From Herbinix sp. (GTDB lineage: Bacteria > Bacillota > Clostridia > Lachnospirales > Lachnospiraceae): DNA of 64,000 nt. Where the stretch lies: the NCBI GenBank assembly GCA_029256105.1, contig JAQSYO010000005.1, positions 1-64,000 of the forward strand. Reading direction: 5' to 3'. The notes beneath the pieces were generated by a model. The model was not told the DNA's origin. It saw only the letters and a list, made by a program, of their open reading frames with translations, and made no database searches. The position numbers and the translations under genes are program-made. This document shows positions 8,102 through 18,175 of this stretch, one piece after another. Each line of letters starts with the position of its first letter. The stretch's first letter is position 1.

Positions 8102-10222
8102 ATGAAAATAAGAGAAAAGTATCAAGTGAAATACAACAACGAGAGCAGCTCGATAACAAGCAGATTGATAAATGCTATACGAGGAATAGTTACAATTTTA
8201 AATATCAATACGATACGTACTAAATTAATTTTATCTTTTTTGGTTCCAATTGTATTTATTATTATTCTGGGAATAGTTTCATATAATAAAGCGGCAGAAG
8301 GAATACGAGATAGTTATGAACATTCCACTAAACAGGCGATTCATATGACAAGTAAATATCTTCAATTAGGTTTGAATTCTGTTGTATCTCTTTCTACTCA
8401 ATATCGAGTTGATGAAAATATTAAGATGTATTTTCAAGGTGCATATAAAGACGACTTATTTTTATATAGTACTAATAATAAAGATATCAAAAATTCAATT
8501 ATTACGAAGGAAGCTACTGAAGATTTTATTTCTGGAATTTCATTCTTATCGGATGAGGTTGAAAGTATTACTACTGCTTCTTCGGTAGAAGATGGTTCCG
8601 TATCGGAGTTCCTTAAAACAGATATAGGTCAAATCGTTAATAAAACAAACAGTATTGCCTGGTTAGGAAGTAACACCTATTTGGATGAGAAACTAGGAGT
8701 TGGACCTCAGAATTATGCATTGCGTCTGATCGGGACTGTTATGGGATCGGACTCACTGATTGTTATTGATATTGATGATGAGGCAGTAAGGAATATTCTA
8801 AAAGATACGGAGTTTGAGAAAACAGGAATTATTAGATTGGTAACTGCTGATGGGAAGGAAATATTACCCGGAGATGTCTCAAGTGATTTGGACCTAACCT
8901 TTGTAGGTCAGGATTTTTATCAAGACGCTATAGACTCGGAACAGTCAGATAATGCTGATTACGTAGATTATAAAGGCGAACGTTATTTGTTTATATACTC
9001 AAAAGTCGGAGAAACAGGCGCAATGATATGCTCTCTGATACCGAATAGTACGATACTAAGTCAGGCTGACAGTATTCTAAAGATAACTGTTTTTATCGTA
9101 CTTATTGCTTGTATTATTGCGGTCATGACAGGTGCTATTATATCAAACGGTATTGGGAAGACAATCAAATACATAATTACAAAATTGAAAAAAGCATCAG
9201 AAGGAGATTTGACTATTAATATTAGTACAAAACGCCATGACGAATTTTTGATATTAATAGATGAATTAAATAACACATTCACCAATATGAAAAATCTAAT
9301 AAGTAATGTAAAAATTTTAAGTGGGGATGTATCTAAGACATCGGATAATGTGGCAATAACTTCGGAAGACTTTGTTAAAACAACAGGTGATATCTCTTAC
9401 GCGATGAATGAAATCGAAAAAGGAATCATTCAACAGGCAAAGGATGCAGAAGAATGTTTGATGCAAATGGATAACTTATCAAGTAAAATAACGTTGTTGG
9501 GTGACAATACAAGTAAAATTGAAAGGATTACTGAAACGACTAAAACAAGTATTAACAAAGGAACAATAGCAACGAGTAATCTAAATGAACAGACTAAATC
9601 TACGAAGGAGATTACCACGATTATTGTTAAGGAGATCGAAAGTCTTGCGGAAAAATCAAAGACAATCGATTCTATCATTAATGTTATAAATGAAATTTCG
9701 AATCAGACGAACTTACTTTCATTAAACGCATCAATAGAGGCAGCAAGGGCGGGAGAAGTAGGAAAGGGTTTTGCAGTTGTTGCTGGTGAGATAAGAAGTC
9801 TTGCAGATCAAACAAGAAAATCGGTAAATGATATCAAGCATATTATTAAAAGTATTCAGGAAAATACTAAGAATGCTGTTGTTACAGCAAAAAAAGTGGA
9901 AGATGTTATGCATTTGCAAGATAGAGCAGTTGAAAATACCACGACTTCTTATTTAATTATTAATGAGAGTGTAGATAATCTTATGATACATTTACAAAAT
10001 ACCATAGAAAATGTTAGTAGTATTGAAGATTCAAGGGTTAGCACATTAGGAGCAATAGAAAATATATCCGCAGTGTTACAGGAAATAGTAGCTTCTACCA
10101 ATGTTGTAAATCAGATTTCGGGAAACCAATTGGTATCAGTAGAAACGCTTAATCATTGGGCAAGTAATCTAAATAGAAATTCGGAGTATCTTGTTCAGGA
10201 AGTACAAAAGTTTACAGTATAA
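8102..10222 (+). CDS. Methyl-accepting chemotaxis protein
   Basis: The ~706-residue product has a transmembrane segment near residues 40-62 ([18 protein letters not shown]), an extracellular sensor region of about 260 residues that looks like a Cache-type domain, a second membrane segment, a HAMP linker and a long coiled-coil signalling domain. The conserved hairpin tip reads [23 protein letters not shown]. It senses an extracellular ligand and controls CheA. The ATG at 8102 is preferred because GGAG lies 12 bases upstream; an in-frame ATG at 8084 has no binding site. Its composition is clearly more AT-rich than the GH97 gene 120 bases upstream. The ligand is unknown, but the surroundings suggest a sugar. 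Confidence 0.93.
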   Translation: MKIREKYQVKYNNESSSITSRLINAIRGIVTILNINTIRTKLILSFLVPIVFIIILGIVSYNKAAEGIRDSYEHSTKQAIHMTSKYLQLGLNSVVSLSTQYRVDENIKMYFQGAYKDDLFLYSTNNKDIKNSIITKEATEDFISGISFLSDEVESITTASSVEDGSVSEFLKTDIGQIVNKTNSIAWLGSNTYLDEKLGVGPQNYALRLIGTVMGSDSLIVIDIDDEAVRNILKDTEFEKTGIIRLVTADGKEILPGDVSSDLDLTFVGQDFYQDAIDSEQSDNADYVDYKGERYLFIYSKVGETGAMICSLIPNSTILSQADSILKITVFIVLIACIIAVMTGAIISNGIGKTIKYIITKLKKASEGDLTINISTKRHDEFLILIDELNNTFTNMKNLISNVKILSGDVSKTSDNVAITSEDFVKTTGDISYAMNEIEKGIIQQAKDAEECLMQMDNLSSKITLLGDNTSKIERITETTKTSINKGTIATSNLNEQTKSTKEITTIIVKEIESLAEKSKTIDSIINVINEISNQTNLLSLNASIEAARAGEVGKGFAVVAGEIRSLADQTRKSVNDIKHIIKSIQENTKNAVVTAKKVEDVMHLQDRAVENTTTSYLIINESVDNLMIHLQNTIENVSSIEDSRVSTLGAIENISAVLQEIVASTNVVNQISGNQLVSVETLNHWASNLNRNSEYLVQEVQKFTV

Positions 10223-10309
10223 ATTTACAAATACATGGAGGAAGAAAAGGTTTGTCCTGTTATTCTAAATAATACATTGCAAGAAAAGGTATAGATATAA
10301 CTCTCAGCA

Positions 10310-10365
10310 AATTGCCAGAGTAAGAAGTTAGTGAAAGACTAACTTTTTATTCTGGTAATTTTTTT
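10310..10365 (+). terminator. Intrinsic terminator after the chemoreceptor
   Basis: ATTGCCAGAGTAAGAAGTTAGT pairs almost completely with the stretch ACTAACTTTTTATTCTGGTAAT around a GAAAG loop, and TTTTTT follows. The A-rich left flank and convergent orientation with galM suggest that it may serve both strands. Confidence 0.85.
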
Positions 10366-10403
10366 GAAATGGTATTTGAGAGTTAACCTTTCCCTTGACT
10401 TAA

Positions 10404-11465
10404 TTAGTAAGAAATAAATTTAAATATTATGGTTCGATCAAAGGGGCAATCTGGAGTGGTATAACAGCATTGTTCAGGCAAGAAATTAGGGGAATTGGGT
10501 ATGTCCTGGGCTTCCAAGGCAATTGCACAGGAATCAGACGAATTAAAACCACCGGCTAAACTCCATTGATCACCGATATAGCCTCCCGAATACAGTACAA
10601 TACCAGGTGCATCTGTATAAAGCTCCATGATATAGTTAGAAGAGCTATCCCTTAAGTTGAGCGTCTTCTTTACCTGGTTGTTTTTATTATCAAAAATAAA
10701 TGCATTATTATACCCGTGTGCAATGGATAATTGCTCATGGTTGGGATATAAGGCAATATTGTTCTTGAGTGAAGTGTAAGTGCTAAAATCAAAGGGTGAA
10801 TCGGAGCAGCTAACAATGGAATCAGGAATATGTTCATAATTATTTGCGACGAACTGAGAGGCGTCTACTTTAATTTGTTGCTCCAAGCCGGAACGGTTAA
10901 AATCACCGGAGAGATTAAAGTAGGAATGATTTGAGATGTTGAGGTAGGTAGCCTTATCTGTTATAGCGTGATAATGTATTTTAAGTGAGTTGTCATTTGT
11001 TAAGGAATAGCAGGTCTGAATACAACGTTCACCGGGATATCCGTCTAGCCCATCTGATAGCTTGATAGTCAAGGTAACGCTGCAACTAGCAGAATTGCAG
11101 TAGGTGGATACCTCGTCCCAATTTTGCAAGGAAGCATTATGAAATCCACCATGTGCATTGTGATTGCCTTCATTTTGAGAAAGGGTATAAGTTTTTTCGT
11201 ATACAGGTAACACAGCTCCTTCGATGCGACCGGCATTTGGAGCCAAAGTTGCACCTAGATAAAGCGGATTATTCTGATATGTTTCCCAGTTGTCATAGGA
11301 CAATATTACGTTTTTATCTGTTCCATCTGAAAAAGGAAGCACTATGCTTTGAATTGAAGCACCAAGTGTTAGTATTTGAACCTTAGTATTTAAATCATTA
11401 GCAAGGGTATATTGAAATACATCAGACCCATTTATGGATCCTAAATAGTTTTTATTAATATTCAT
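10404..11465 (-). CDS. galM: Aldose 1-epimerase (galactose mutarotase)
   Basis: The 353-residue cytoplasmic protein interconverts alpha and beta anomers of galactose or glucose so that released sugars can enter the Leloir pathway. Family landmarks are clear: APNAGRIEG, AHGGFH, the NISNHSYFNLSGD segment carrying the catalytic histidine, and ALEAQDIPNSPN holding the catalytic glutamate (about Glu318). The length is normal for the family. The gene lies downstream of, and in the same direction as, the AraC regulator at 11604-12452. Its presence fits the alpha-galactosidase-type enzymes elsewhere in the window. Confidence 0.92.
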   Translation of the reverse strand: MNINKNYLGSINGSDVFQYTLANDLNTKVQILTLGASIQSIVLPFSDGTDKNVILSYDNWETYQNNPLYLGATLAPNAGRIEGAVLPVYEKTYTLSQNEGNHNAHGGFHNASLQNWDEVSTYCNSASCSVTLTIKLSDGLDGYPGERCIQTCYSLTNDNSLKIHYHAITDKATYLNISNHSYFNLSGDFNRSGLEQQIKVDASQFVANNYEHIPDSIVSCSDSPFDFSTYTSLKNNIALYPNHEQLSIAHGYNNAFIFDNKNNQVKKTLNLRDSSSNYIMELYTDAPGIVLYSGGYIGDQWSLAGGFNSSDSCAIALEAQDIPNSPNFLPEQCCYTTPDCPFDRTIIFKFISY

Positions 11466-11603
11466 ATTGGCTAGTATAATCCGATTATCCTAATTTATAG
11501 GCGATTGGATTATATTTTCCTTTCTTTTTTATTGGTTATATTCAAAATAAATTTTATGCGTAATGGAGCTGATCGTTGTATATCATTATCATTTAGTTGA
11601 AGA

Positions 11604-12452
11604 TTAATCAGGGGGACTGTCGCGAAATTTTAAAGGTGTAATACCCAGATTCTTACGAAAGGCTGTACAAAAGGCGCTGGAGGAAGAAAACCCATGAGAA
11701 AAACCGATTTCTTCAACTGATAAATGCGTGGTTTTTAAATAAAATTTTGCTGAATTAATTCGAGAAGTTAATACATATTCATGCGGTGTATTTCCAGTTA
11801 TCTTTTTAAAGGTCCTAGCAAAATAAAAAGGACTTAAATTGGCAAGAGATGCCAGACGATTTAAGCTTAATTCTTCTCCTGGATGCTCATTGATATAAGT
11901 AGTTATTTCGTCAATTACGTAGGAATGATCAGACACGGGATTGTTTTCGGTGATGGAAATTAATAATTCAGTAAGAATATTAGTAATATAGTCAGAAATC
12001 AATACTTCCTTAATAATTTGATTTTGAATGCAATTATCAAGTACCTTCTTCATATTTTTTTCAACAATATATGGATTTTGGATACGGATAACCGGCCCTT
12101 TGGAGTTGGTTATTGTATTAAAATACTCTCGTGCCAACAGACCATCAAAATGAATCCATAAGCATTCCCATCCTTTTTTGGAGTAGTATTCATGTGTTTG
12201 GTAGCAATCAAGGAAAACCAGCTGTTCATTGGTGGCAGTGTACTGTTGTTCATTGCATACAACGGTGCATTCGCCATGGATTAGGTACATCAGCAAAAAA
12301 CTGTCATAGGAATTGCGGATCAGGTGGTATTCCGGTTCATAATAAAAATGTCCCAAGCAAATGGGATAAAAGAACATTCTCTGTGCTTGAAGACTAGGTG
12401 TATGAAAATATATGACAGATTGATCTTGGACACCGGGTTCATGGGATTTCAT
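11604..12452 (-). CDS. AraC family transcriptional regulator with cupin sensor domain
   Basis: The 282-residue protein has an N-terminal AraC-type cupin domain (about residues 20-160) and a C-terminal double helix-turn-helix (about 185-280) with the motif LANLSPFYFARTFKKITGNTPHEYV. The second helix-turn-helix contains ISHGFSSSSAF-type residues (read here as IGFSHGFSSSSAFCTAFRKN). Such regulators bind a sugar in the cupin pocket and activate nearby catabolic genes. It faces galM in the same direction and is divergent from the DUF5107/TPR gene; the 248-bp AT-rich gap at 12453-12700 must hold promoters for both sides. The inducer cannot be read from the sequence. Confidence 0.9.
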   Translation of the reverse strand: MKSHEPGVQDQSVIYFHTPSLQAQRMFFYPICLGHFYYEPEYHLIRNSYDSFLLMYLIHGECTVVCNEQQYTATNEQLVFLDCYQTHEYYSKKGWECLWIHFDGLLAREYFNTITNSKGPVIRIQNPYIVEKNMKKVLDNCIQNQIIKEVLISDYITNILTELLISITENNPVSDHSYVIDEITTYINEHPGEELSLNRLASLANLSPFYFARTFKKITGNTPHEYVLTSRINSAKFYLKTTHLSVEEIGFSHGFSSSSAFCTAFRKNLGITPLKFRDSPPD

Positions 12453-12700
12453 ATAGATGTTAGCTCCTCTCTTTTTAAGTTATAGCTCAATTAATTATAT
12501 CATTAAAAAAAAAAATTAAAAGAGCAAGAAATCAAAATTTTATGGCAAGTTATAAGAATGAAATTAATTAAATAGTATGATAAATTAAGGATGTAATAGA
12601 AAAAGAAAAGTTTTGTGAAAAGTTTTAAAATATAAAAATTAGACGATTGTAATGAATCTTAAATAGGAATAAGTACCAAGTAGGCAGAAAAGGAGTAATT

Positions 12701-15700
12701 ATGGAACAAGTAAAAGTATGGGAAGAAAGAATTATAATTCCGACCTATGAAATAGGGGAGCCGGAGAAGAACCCGATGTTTATCGATAAAAGAGTATATC
12801 AGGGTAGTACAGGAAAGGTATATCCATATCCGACCATCGAGAAAATCAGTGATACTAAAATAGATAAGGAATACAAAGCAGTCTTTCTTGAAAATCAATA
12901 TTTAAAGGTAATGGTACTACCAGAGCTTGGTGGCCGTATCCAAAGAGCATATGATAAAACCAACGATTATGATTTTGTATATTATAACAAAGTCATAAAG
13001 CCTGCTTTAGTCGGACTGACAGGACCTTGGATTTCCGGCGGTATAGAATTTAATTGGCCTCAGCATCACAGACCAACTACTTTTTTACCGGTTGATTATA
13101 AGTTGAAGGAGTACGATGATAACAGTAAGTCCGTAATGGTAAATGATGTTGATAGAATCAATGGAACAAAGGGGATCGTTGAATTTAGGATTTATCCAGA
13201 TAAGGCTTATATTGAAATCAACGGGCAGTTATATAACCGAACTGCGATGCCACAATCCTTTTTGTGGTGGGCGAACCCAGCTATTGCAGTAAATGATGAT
13301 ACTCAGTCTGTATTTCCACCTGATGTACATGCAGTTATGGATCATGGAAAGAGGGATGTATCCAAATTCCCAATCGCAACAGGCATTTATTATAAACATG
13401 ATTATGGCGAAGGGGTGGATATTTCCAGATACAAAAACATTCCTGTGCCTACCTCTTATATGGCAGCTAAATCAGAATATGATTTTGTCGGGGGATACGA
13501 TTATGGTAAAAAAGCGGGTATTCTCCATGTTGCTGATCACCATATATCACCGGGTAAAAAACAATGGACCTGGGGCAACGGAGATTTTGGTAAAGCATGG
13601 GATCGTAATTTGACAGATGAAGATGGACCGTATATCGAATTGATGACTGGAGTTTTTACCGATAATCAACCGGATTTTACCTGGCTGAAGCCCTTTGAAG
13701 AGAAGAAGTTTACACAATATTTTATGCCATATAAATCAATTGGTTATGTAAAAAATGCGACTACCAAAGCTGCTGTCAATATTGAAGTAGAAGGTGACAA
13801 TGTTAACGTGGGTGTATATGCAACGGGATTGTATGATAATGCCAAGATAATTATAAAGTATAGAAATAAATTGATCTCAGAAGAAATTGCAAAAATCTCA
13901 CCGGTAGATATCTATCATAAAGTAATTAAACTTCCAGAAGCGAAAGATACGGATATTAGTATTACGGTACAACATAATGATCAAGTATTGGTAGCTTTCG
14001 AGCAAGAAGAGAAAAAAAATGAACAACTGCCTGAACCAGCGCGCGCAGCTAAAAACCCCGAAGAAATCATGACAAATGAAGAATTATATTTCACAGGCCT
14101 ACACATTGAGCAGTATCGTCATGCTACCTATTTACCTGATCCATATTATTTGGAAGGATTAAAAAGAGATGCAGGGGATAGTCGTATTAATACAGCATAT
14201 GGAGCTCTATTGCTTAGAAGAGGTGATTTTACAAAGGCAGAGTCCTATTTTAGAAAAGCGATAGTGAGACTGACCTGGAAAAATCCCAATCCTTATAATA
14301 GTGAGGCGTATTACTATCTTGGACTTACCTTAATGTATCTGAAACAGGATAAAGAGGCTTTTGATGCATTCTATAAAGCAACATGGACAAATGAACAACA
14401 AGAAATGTCATTCTATTATCTAGGAGTTTTAACCGCAAAGCTAGGAGAATATCAAAGTGCACTTGATTTCTTAAATAAAGCCCTTGTGAAAAATTCGCAG
14501 AATATAAAAGCAAGGGGTATGAAGGCAGCAGTATTACGTAAATTAAATAAATTCGAATTAGCAGAAAAATGGATTGAGGAGAATTTGGAATCGGATCCCT
14601 TTGATTATGTTTCATGGTTTGAAAGATATCAGCTAACTGGAAAACAGGAAGTATTAGTGGCTATGAATAATCTGATGAGAGGTTTTGATGAGAACTATCT
14701 TCAGACAGCAAGGGACTATGCAGAGGCAGGCTTTTATAGAGAAGCTATTTTGATCTTAAAGCAATGTAGTGAAAGTAAACCAATGTTAAAGTATTATGAA
14801 GGATACTACCTAGGACTTATGAGAGAGGAAACGGAGGCTCATGCTGCGATCAAGGAGGCAGAAGGCAGGATACCAGATTACACATTTCCGAATAAAATAG
14901 AGGATATTCTGGTTTTACAATATGCAAATGAATGTAATCCTAAAGGTGCGAAAGCTTATTACTATCTTGGTAATTTATATTATGACAAGTTACAATATGA
15001 TATTGTCAAGGTTTTATGGGAAAGATCAGAGAAACTTGACAGTGCTTTCCCAACCGTGTTACGTAACCTTTCATTAATTTATTATAATAAATGTGGAGAA
15101 CCTCAAAAAGCGAAAGACGCAATGGAAAAAGCTTTTGCACTGGATACAACGGATGCAAGAATTTTCCTTGAATTAGACCAACTTTATAAGAAACTCGGTA
15201 TGTCTGCTGAAGAAAGATTGCGAAAGTATGATCAGTACCCAGAGACCTTTGCAAAGCGAGATGATGTATGCGTGGAATATGTAACATTACTCAATATGAC
15301 TGGTAAGTACAAAGATGCATATGAGTACATAAGTAAACGGATATTTCATCCTTGGGAAGGTGGAGAAGGTAAGATCACCACTCAGTATTCAACAGCACTC
15401 CTTGAATTAGCCAAGATTGAAATGAAAGCAGAAAATTATAGTCTAGCAAAATACTATCTAGAGAGAATTCTTGTTTATCCTGATAATTTAGGTGAAGGTA
15501 AGTTAGAAGGTACTAAGGATAATCATGCTTATTACTATTTGGGTCTTGTTTGTGAAAGAACAGGAGATAGGAAGAAGGCTGAAGAATTCTTTAGGAAAGC
15601 CACCTTAGGTGCAGATGAACCAGCAGGAATGATGTATTACAATGATCAACCAGCGGATATGATTTTATATCAAGGACTTGCGCATCTGAGATTAGGCAAT

Positions 15701-16000
15701 AAATCGGAGGCAGTTTCTAAGTTTTATAAGTTACTCGACTATGGTGAAAGACATATTTTTGATAAAGTTCAAATTGAATATTTTGCAGTGTCTTTACCGG
15801 ACTTCCTAATCTTTGAGGATACTTTGGAGTTAAGAAATAAGGTCCATTGCTATTTCCTAATTGGGCTTGGTAATATCGGCCTTGGTAGGTTTGAGGAAGC
15901 AAGAAAGTACCTGGATAAAGCCAGAAATCTGGATCAGAATCACATGAACTGCATGTTGTTTGAGAAAGACATTACTTCTGGTGATGGATTGTTGTTATAG
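12701..16000 (+). CDS. DUF5107 and tetratricopeptide-repeat protein of unknown function
   Basis: The 1099-residue protein has no signal peptide. Its first ~340 residues resemble the DUF5107 family, with LPELGGRIQRAYDK, GGIEFNWPQHHRPT and the WTWGNGDFGKAWDRNL segment. The pattern of a ligand-contacting beta-sandwich resembles galactose mutarotase-like or glycosidase accessory folds, which is an inference. From about residue 450 to the end it is built of tetratricopeptide-like helical repeats, for example NTAYGALLLRRGDFTKAESYFRKA and AYYYLGLTLMYLKQDKEAFDAF. The start follows AAAAGGAG at normal spacing. Proteins of this type commonly sit in carbohydrate loci of Firmicutes, Actinobacteria and Bacteroidetes, but I know of no settled function. 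Here an AraC regulator and galM are divergent neighbours. Confidence 0.85.
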   Translation: MEQVKVWEERIIIPTYEIGEPEKNPMFIDKRVYQGSTGKVYPYPTIEKISDTKIDKEYKAVFLENQYLKVMVLPELGGRIQRAYDKTNDYDFVYYNKVIKPALVGLTGPWISGGIEFNWPQHHRPTTFLPVDYKLKEYDDNSKSVMVNDVDRINGTKGIVEFRIYPDKAYIEINGQLYNRTAMPQSFLWWANPAIAVNDDTQSVFPPDVHAVMDHGKRDVSKFPIATGIYYKHDYGEGVDISRYKNIPVPTSYMAAKSEYDFVGGYDYGKKAGILHVADHHISPGKKQWTWGNGDFGKAWDRNLTDEDGPYIELMTGVFTDNQPDFTWLKPFEEKKFTQYFMPYKSIGYVKNATTKAAVNIEVEGDNVNVGVYATGLYDNAKIIIKYRNKLISEEIAKISPVDIYHKVIKLPEAKDTDISITVQHNDQVLVAFEQEEKKNEQLPEPARAAKNPEEIMTNEELYFTGLHIEQYRHATYLPDPYYLEGLKRDAGDSRINTAYGALLLRRGDFTKAESYFRKAIVRLTWKNPNPYNSEAYYYLGLTLMYLKQDKEAFDAFYKATWTNEQQEMSFYYLGVLTAKLGEYQSALDFLNKALVKNSQNIKARGMKAAVLRKLNKFELAEKWIEENLESDPFDYVSWFERYQLTGKQEVLVAMNNLMRGFDENYLQTARDYAEAGFYREAILILKQCSESKPMLKYYEGYYLGLMREETEAHAAIKEAEGRIPDYTFPNKIEDILVLQYANECNPKGAKAYYYLGNLYYDKLQYDIVKVLWERSEKLDSAFPTVLRNLSLIYYNKCGEPQKAKDAMEKAFALDTTDARIFLELDQLYKKLGMSAEERLRKYDQYPETFAKRDDVCVEYVTLLNMTGKYKDAYEYISKRIFHPWEGGEGKITTQYSTALLELAKIEMKAENYSLAKYYLERILVYPDNLGEGKLEGTKDNHAYYYLGLVCERTGDRKKAEEFFRKATLGADEPAGMMYYNDQPADMILYQGLAHLRLGNKSEAVSKFYKLLDYGERHIFDKVQIEYFAVSLPDFLIFEDTLELRNKVHCYFLIGLGNIGLGRFEEARKYLDKARNLDQNHMNCMLFEKDITSGDGLLL

Positions 16001-16137
16001 CTAATCTTAATGGTAGGAATCCAAATGTATTTTATGAATTAGATGCGCAGCACAGGCAGTTTTAAACCAGAAGAATTAGTTGGTATATCAACAGTTCGTT
16101 TTAATTAGACAGTATTAATAATAGTGAAGGAATAGTT

Positions 16138-16172
16138 AGGCACCCTATCAAAAAATGGTAGGGTGCCTTTGT
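16138..16172 (+). terminator. Intrinsic terminator after the DUF5107/TPR gene
   Basis: AGGCACCCTA and TAGGGTGCCT form a perfect 10-bp stem with a short A-rich loop, followed by TTGTT. It lies about 140 bases beyond the stop codon. Confidence 0.85.
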
Positions 16173-16208
16173 TATATGAATCTGTCCCTTAATGTGGAAA
16201 TGGTATAG

Positions 16209-16391
16209 CTAAGTTTCTCTGCCACGAGTTGCAAGCAGATCACCTCGGTATGGAACTTTGTGCCATATACAGAAAAGTTGCATCGCTTCTTTGGAAGTCA
16301 TAGTTTCTGTCAATGCTGTACTCTGAAGTTGAACTCCTAATAAATCTGCGGTAGATCGCGCCAGTGCGATAGTTTCACAAGCGATGTTCTT
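16209..16391 (-). pseudogene. Unrecognised coding relic on the minus strand
   Basis: Between the terminator at 16138 and the next gene, the minus strand carries an open stretch of about 60 codons ending in TAG. It reads ALARSTADLLGVQLQSTALT and then KEAMQLFCIWHKVPYRGDLL. It has protein-like composition and is less AT-rich than the surrounding spacer, but has no start codon or ribosome binding site. I do not recognise the family. It is probably the 3' end of a lost gene or of a decayed mobile element. Confidence 0.25.
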
Positions 16392-16537
16392 GCTTTTAAA
16401 ACAAAATAATATACCTTTTATGTAAAATATTTTATATTATTTGTTGGATTAGTTCGTTATAATAATAAGGGACGTCTTAACTATACCTCAGCTTGTAAGA
16501 AGTAAAGTAGGAATGATTAAGGAAAGAGGAGAAAATT

Positions 16538-18151
16538 ATGTTCAAAGTATTGCTGGTAGATGATGAAATCCTAACAAGAGAAGCTATTAGCATGAATATT
16601 CCATGGGAGGAACAGGGCTTTTGCCTGATTGGGACTGCGGAAAACGGACAGGAAGCCATTGAACAGATGAAACATATGCAGCCGGATCTTGTAATTACGG
16701 ATATCTGTATGCCATATATGGACGGGCTGGAGCTTGCGAACTACATCCATCAGAATTTTCCTGATACGAAGGTCGTGATTTTGAGTGGTCATGATGAATT
16801 CGAATATGCAAGACATGCACTTGCCTACCATGTGAAAGAATATATCCTGAAACCGATCACTTCGCTGGAACTTAAAGAGGTTTTAAAAAGAGTAAGAATA
16901 AGTCTTGAGGAAGAGGCCGGCAATAAGGCTCACCTTGGAAAAATGCAATTGGAGTACCATAAGAACATCCCCGTACTACGGGAAAGATTTTTACGCCGAA
17001 TTATCGAAGAGCGCTACCAGGGACGAGACATATATGATAAAATGAATGGATTAAATATAAACCTTTATGGAGATTTTTATACGGTAATTCTGGTTTATGT
17101 TGAGGATGCTCAGGAGTTCTGCCTGATTTATCCGGATTCCGAAGATGATTTAATTCGTTTTACTACTACGAATATCATCAGTGAGATAATGGAGGAAGTA
17201 CATGCCGGAATAGCTGTTCAGCTGTCGGAACACCGAATGGCGTTACTTTTTGCGGCGGATTGCGAGCAGGAGCTTGAGAGACAAGTTGATGAGACCTGTC
17301 ATCGTATTCTGAAGAGCCTCTGGGATTTTGTGAAGATAAAGGTGAGCTTCAGTGTGGGTATTACGGTGAATACACCATATTCCTGGTGGGATTCCTATCG
17401 GAATGCCAAAGAGGCCTCTGAGTACAAATTTATATCCGGTAAAAATGATTTTATCTATGGCCGGGATTTGAAAAAATACGTACCAATGAATGAACCTATC
17501 TCTGTTGAAGACTGGAGCGATCGATTAACACTTCAGATAAAACTGAATCAGAAGCAGGAGCTCGAGCGTTCTGTTACCGAACTCTTTCAGGAGATTAAGA
17601 GTAAATGCAATTTGAGGAAGGATATCATTTTATATGCGCAGAATATCTTCCTTTCCATCGTATTTGAGCTCAGGGGAGCGGACGTGGATCGTGAGCCCGG
17701 TTATACAGAAGAAAGAATAGTACTTAGAAAATTAATGGATAGCAGATATTTAAGTGAACTGGAATATGATTTTAAATCCTTGTGCACAGAGTTGATGAAT
17801 AAAATCTGCGGTAATAAGGACGGTGAAAGCCGAAAATTGATCATACTGGCCATGGATTATATTGAGAAAAATTATGCAGACTCGAATATTTCTCTAAATA
17901 TAGTCTGTAGCTATCTGGGTGTTAGTATCAGTTACTTCAGTATTAATTTTAAGAATTATACCGGAGAGACTTTTGTTGAGGCTCTAACCAGAATCAGGAT
18001 TGATAAAGCAAAGAAAATGATGGATGTCACGGATTTAAAGACTTATGAGATTGCGGATAGAGTCGGATATAATGACGCCCATTATTTCAGCATGATATTT
18101 AAGAAGACAACGGGGATGACACCTTCCGAATACGCAAAGAACAGAAAATAA
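16538..18151 (+). CDS. YesN-type response regulator with AraC output domain
   Basis: The 537-residue protein has an N-terminal receiver domain with the acidic pocket Asp8/Asp9, phosphoacceptor Asp55 (DLVITDICMP) and Lys105 (YILKPI). A variable middle domain follows, and the last ~110 residues form an AraC-type DNA-binding domain ending FKKTTGMTPSEYAKN. The ATG follows GGAAAGAGGAG. It is followed immediately by a histidine kinase, an anchored sugar-binding protein and a CUT2 transporter, so it probably activates this transporter when the sugar is sensed. The complete set of signature residues indicates a functional regulator. Confidence 0.95.
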   Translation: MFKVLLVDDEILTREAISMNIPWEEQGFCLIGTAENGQEAIEQMKHMQPDLVITDICMPYMDGLELANYIHQNFPDTKVVILSGHDEFEYARHALAYHVKEYILKPITSLELKEVLKRVRISLEEEAGNKAHLGKMQLEYHKNIPVLRERFLRRIIEERYQGRDIYDKMNGLNINLYGDFYTVILVYVEDAQEFCLIYPDSEDDLIRFTTTNIISEIMEEVHAGIAVQLSEHRMALLFAADCEQELERQVDETCHRILKSLWDFVKIKVSFSVGITVNTPYSWWDSYRNAKEASEYKFISGKNDFIYGRDLKKYVPMNEPISVEDWSDRLTLQIKLNQKQELERSVTELFQEIKSKCNLRKDIILYAQNIFLSIVFELRGADVDREPGYTEERIVLRKLMDSRYLSELEYDFKSLCTELMNKICGNKDGESRKLIILAMDYIEKNYADSNISLNIVCSYLGVSISYFSINFKNYTGETFVEALTRIRIDKAKKMMDVTDLKTYEIADRVGYNDAHYFSMIFKKTTGMTPSEYAKNRK

Positions 18152-18166
18152 GGAGATGATACGATA
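18150..18166 (+). promoter_or_regulatory. Ribosome binding site pointing to an AUA start for the kinase
   Basis: AAGGAG at 18150-18155 overlaps the stop codon of the regulator. Eight bases downstream, in frame with the kinase, stands ATA AAG AAG ATA (18164-18175). The first conventional start (TTG, 18176) is 20 bases from the binding site, too far for normal initiation. Either ATA is used or an original ATG has mutated. Confidence 0.6.
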
Positions 18167-18175
18167 AAGAAGATA

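Noticed and set aside
10404-11465. Overlapping plus-strand frame at 11153-11386 as a gene
   Set aside because: It lies wholly inside galM on the other strand and has no ribosome binding site or domain. Other frames nested in real genes were rejected for the same reason.
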